This document shows positions 7,129 through 8,180 of a stretch of 8,180 bases of DNA, one piece after another. The DNA lies in the NCBI GenBank assembly GCA_017694145.1, contig JADINF010000105.1, positions 1 through 8,180 on the forward strand, given 5' to 3'. Made by a program: the position numbers and the translations under genes. The DNA comes from Candidatus Stercoripulliclostridium pullicola (GTDB lineage Bacteria > Bacillota > Clostridia > Christensenellales > DTU072). Every line of letters begins with the position of its first letter. Position 1 is the first letter of the stretch. Under the pieces are notes generated by a model that worked only from the letters and a program-made list of their open reading frames with translations, was not told the origin of the DNA and searched no databases.

Positions 7129-8180
7129 TCGGAGTGCTGTGCGCTTTCTTGTTCACGGCGTTGTCTTTTGGCTTCGCCGCGGTTTTGCCCGCAGGATCCG
7201 ATGACGACTGCGGCGTTTACGACGCGTCCGCCGCCGCCCGGGGAAGCTCTTACGCAGTTATCGAAGTAGGTTCCTTGCGCCTTCTGAAAGGCGAAAACGT
7301 CTCCGCGCGCCTGCCTATGGCGAGTACCACGAAAGCCATGACGGCGCTAGTGGTTATCGAAAATACCCCGGATCTTAACGCGGTAGTGACGGTACCCGAT
7401 ATCGCGGTCGGAGTAGAAGGAAGCTCTATCTATTTAAGAAAAGGCGAACACCTTACCGTAAAAGAGCTTTTATACGGTTTGATGTTGCGCTCCGGTAACG
7501 ACGCCGCGGTGACGCTGGCAGTCAATACTTCCGGATCTGTAGAAGCTTTCGCCGATAAAATGAACGAAAAAGCACGCTCTTTGGGGCTTACCGACACGAA
7601 TTTCGTCAATCCGCACGGTCTTAGCGCGAAAGATCATTATACCTCCGCTTACGATCTCGCGGTCATAGCGGCTACGGCGCTACGCAACCCCGTTTTCCGC
7701 GAAATTGTATCGACCAAATTCATTACCGTTGAAAGTCGCGACGGCGGCGAAACACGCTATTTCGCAAATAAAAACAAAATACTTTACAATTATGAGGGCG
7801 CGACGGGCGTTAAAACGGGATATACCACGGAAGCGGGCAGATGTCTTATCGCATCCAGCGTAAGAAACGGCATGGAAGTCGTGGCCGTCGCTCTCAATCA
7901 TTATAATTATTTCGATCTTTGTTCGTCGCTTATGGATTACGCTCACGAGAACTACGTTCTCGAAAAGGTGCTCGACAAAGATACCGTATATGCGGAAGTT
8001 AAAGTCAAAAAGAATTATCGCGTAAAAAGCGCCGAACTTCACGTTACGAATAGCTATTCGTATCCCGTAAAAAAAGACGGCAGCGAAAAATTGCGTTCGG
8101 AAACGGAAGCCGTAAGCGAAATAACCGCGCCTCATTCGAAAGACACCGCGCCCGGAGAAGTGAAGATTTTTATGGACAAC
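7074..8180 (+). CDS. D-alanyl-D-alanine carboxypeptidase, peptidase S11 (3' partial)
   Basis: The enzyme removes the terminal D-Ala from peptidoglycan pentapeptides outside the membrane and so limits cross-linking. The window holds the first 369 codons. Residues 1-15 are a basic N-region and 16-38 a hydrophobic signal segment. All three penicillin-binding motifs are intact: S84-T-T-K87 with the acylated Ser84 and the Lys, S140-G-N142, and K247-T-G249. The flanking V-E-G-S-S-I-Y-L and Y-G-L-M-L-R-S-G-N-D-A-A are typical of the DacB/DacF type of Bacilli and Clostridia. From about residue 299 a beta-rich stretch (V-Y-A-E-V-K-V-K, then S-A-E-L-H-V) fits the PBP5 C-terminal domain; the end, including any membrane-anchoring helix, is beyond the edge. 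The start is set by AGGAGGG and overlaps the small gene by 55 nt. A sporulation role (cortex, as for B. subtilis DacB or DacF) is possible from the DUF2953 neighbour but unproven, and I cannot choose between dacB and dacF. Confidence 0.95.
   Translation, partial: MARYRSEVRTGNAQKALLIGVLCAFLFTALSFGFAAVLPAGSDDDCGVYDASAAARGSSYAVIEVGSLRLLKGENVSARLPMASTTKAMTALVVIENTPDLNAVVTVPDIAVGVEGSSIYLRKGEHLTVKELLYGLMLRSGNDAAVTLAVNTSGSVEAFADKMNEKARSLGLTDTNFVNPHGLSAKDHYTSAYDLAVIAATALRNPVFREIVSTKFITVESRDGGETRYFANKNKILYNYEGATGVKTGYTTEAGRCLIASSVRNGMEVVAVALNHYNYFDLCSSLMDYAHENYVLEKVLDKDTVYAEVKVKKNYRVKSAELHVTNSYSYPVKKDGSEKLRSETEAVSEITAPHSKDTAPGEVKIFMDN
7118..7138 (+). other. 8-bp hairpin with the small gene's stop codon in its loop
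   Basis: AGCACTCC (7118-7125) pairs perfectly with GGAGTGCT (7131-7138) around a 5-nt loop that contains the TGA of the 58-codon gene. No T-run follows, so it is not a terminator. It lies in the signal-peptide codons of the carboxypeptidase gene and downstream of that gene's start. A stem of this size could arise by chance in a window this long. Confidence 0.4.

Noticed and set aside
7118..7160. Hairpin at 7118-7138 as a terminator
   Set aside because: No U-tract follows and it lies inside the carboxypeptidase coding region.
7680..8135. 151-codon open frame on the minus strand
   Set aside because: It is a register shadow of the carboxypeptidase gene, whose K-T-G motif lies within it on the plus strand.
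1..8180. Defence system, CRISPR array, prophage or mobile element
   Set aside because: No direct-repeat/spacer pattern, transposase, integrase, terminal inverted repeats or tRNA attachment site was found on either strand.

Overview
The window reads as chromosomal DNA from a Gram-positive, Clostridia-like bacterium, probably uncultured. The clues are good AGGAGG-type ribosome binding sites, moderate GC, a large surface protein built from MBG/YDG-type repeats, and a DUF2953-like gene close to a D-Ala-D-Ala carboxypeptidase gene, a pairing I associate with Clostridia and Bacilli. A finer assignment (for example to a Christensenellales-type gut lineage) is only a guess. All four genes lie on the + strand.

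Region 1 (1-6432) is the 3' part of one giant gene. Its product is a chain of about 21 immunoglobulin-like beta units of roughly 80-120 residues, ending in one transmembrane helix and a short basic cytoplasmic tail. The 5' end, with the signal peptide, lies outside the window. It is most likely a membrane-anchored surface stalk or adhesin; no enzymatic domain is visible.

Region 2 (6433-6947) starts with a strong 11-bp hairpin just after the giant gene, probably its terminator. A 154-codon gene resembling the C-terminal part of DUF2953 (YtfI-like) proteins begins, at its only upstream ATG, inside that hairpin. Its second half is AT-rich, rich in homopolymers and unlike its neighbours in codon use.

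Region 3 (6952-8180) holds a 58-codon gene of unknown function with a good ribosome binding site. It overlaps by 55 nt in another frame the start of a penicillin-binding D-Ala-D-Ala carboxypeptidase (peptidase S11), which runs off the right edge. Tight spacing suggests that the DUF2953-like gene, the small gene and the carboxypeptidase gene are one translationally coupled operon. In related genomes, as I recall, ytfJ often lies between the DUF2953 gene and this carboxypeptidase; here the small unknown gene takes that place.

No RNA genes, CRISPR arrays, insertion sequences or phage genes were seen. I do not see a clearly new multi-gene system. The most interesting items are the architecture and cysteine pattern of the surface protein, and the small overlapping gene in the carboxypeptidase operon.
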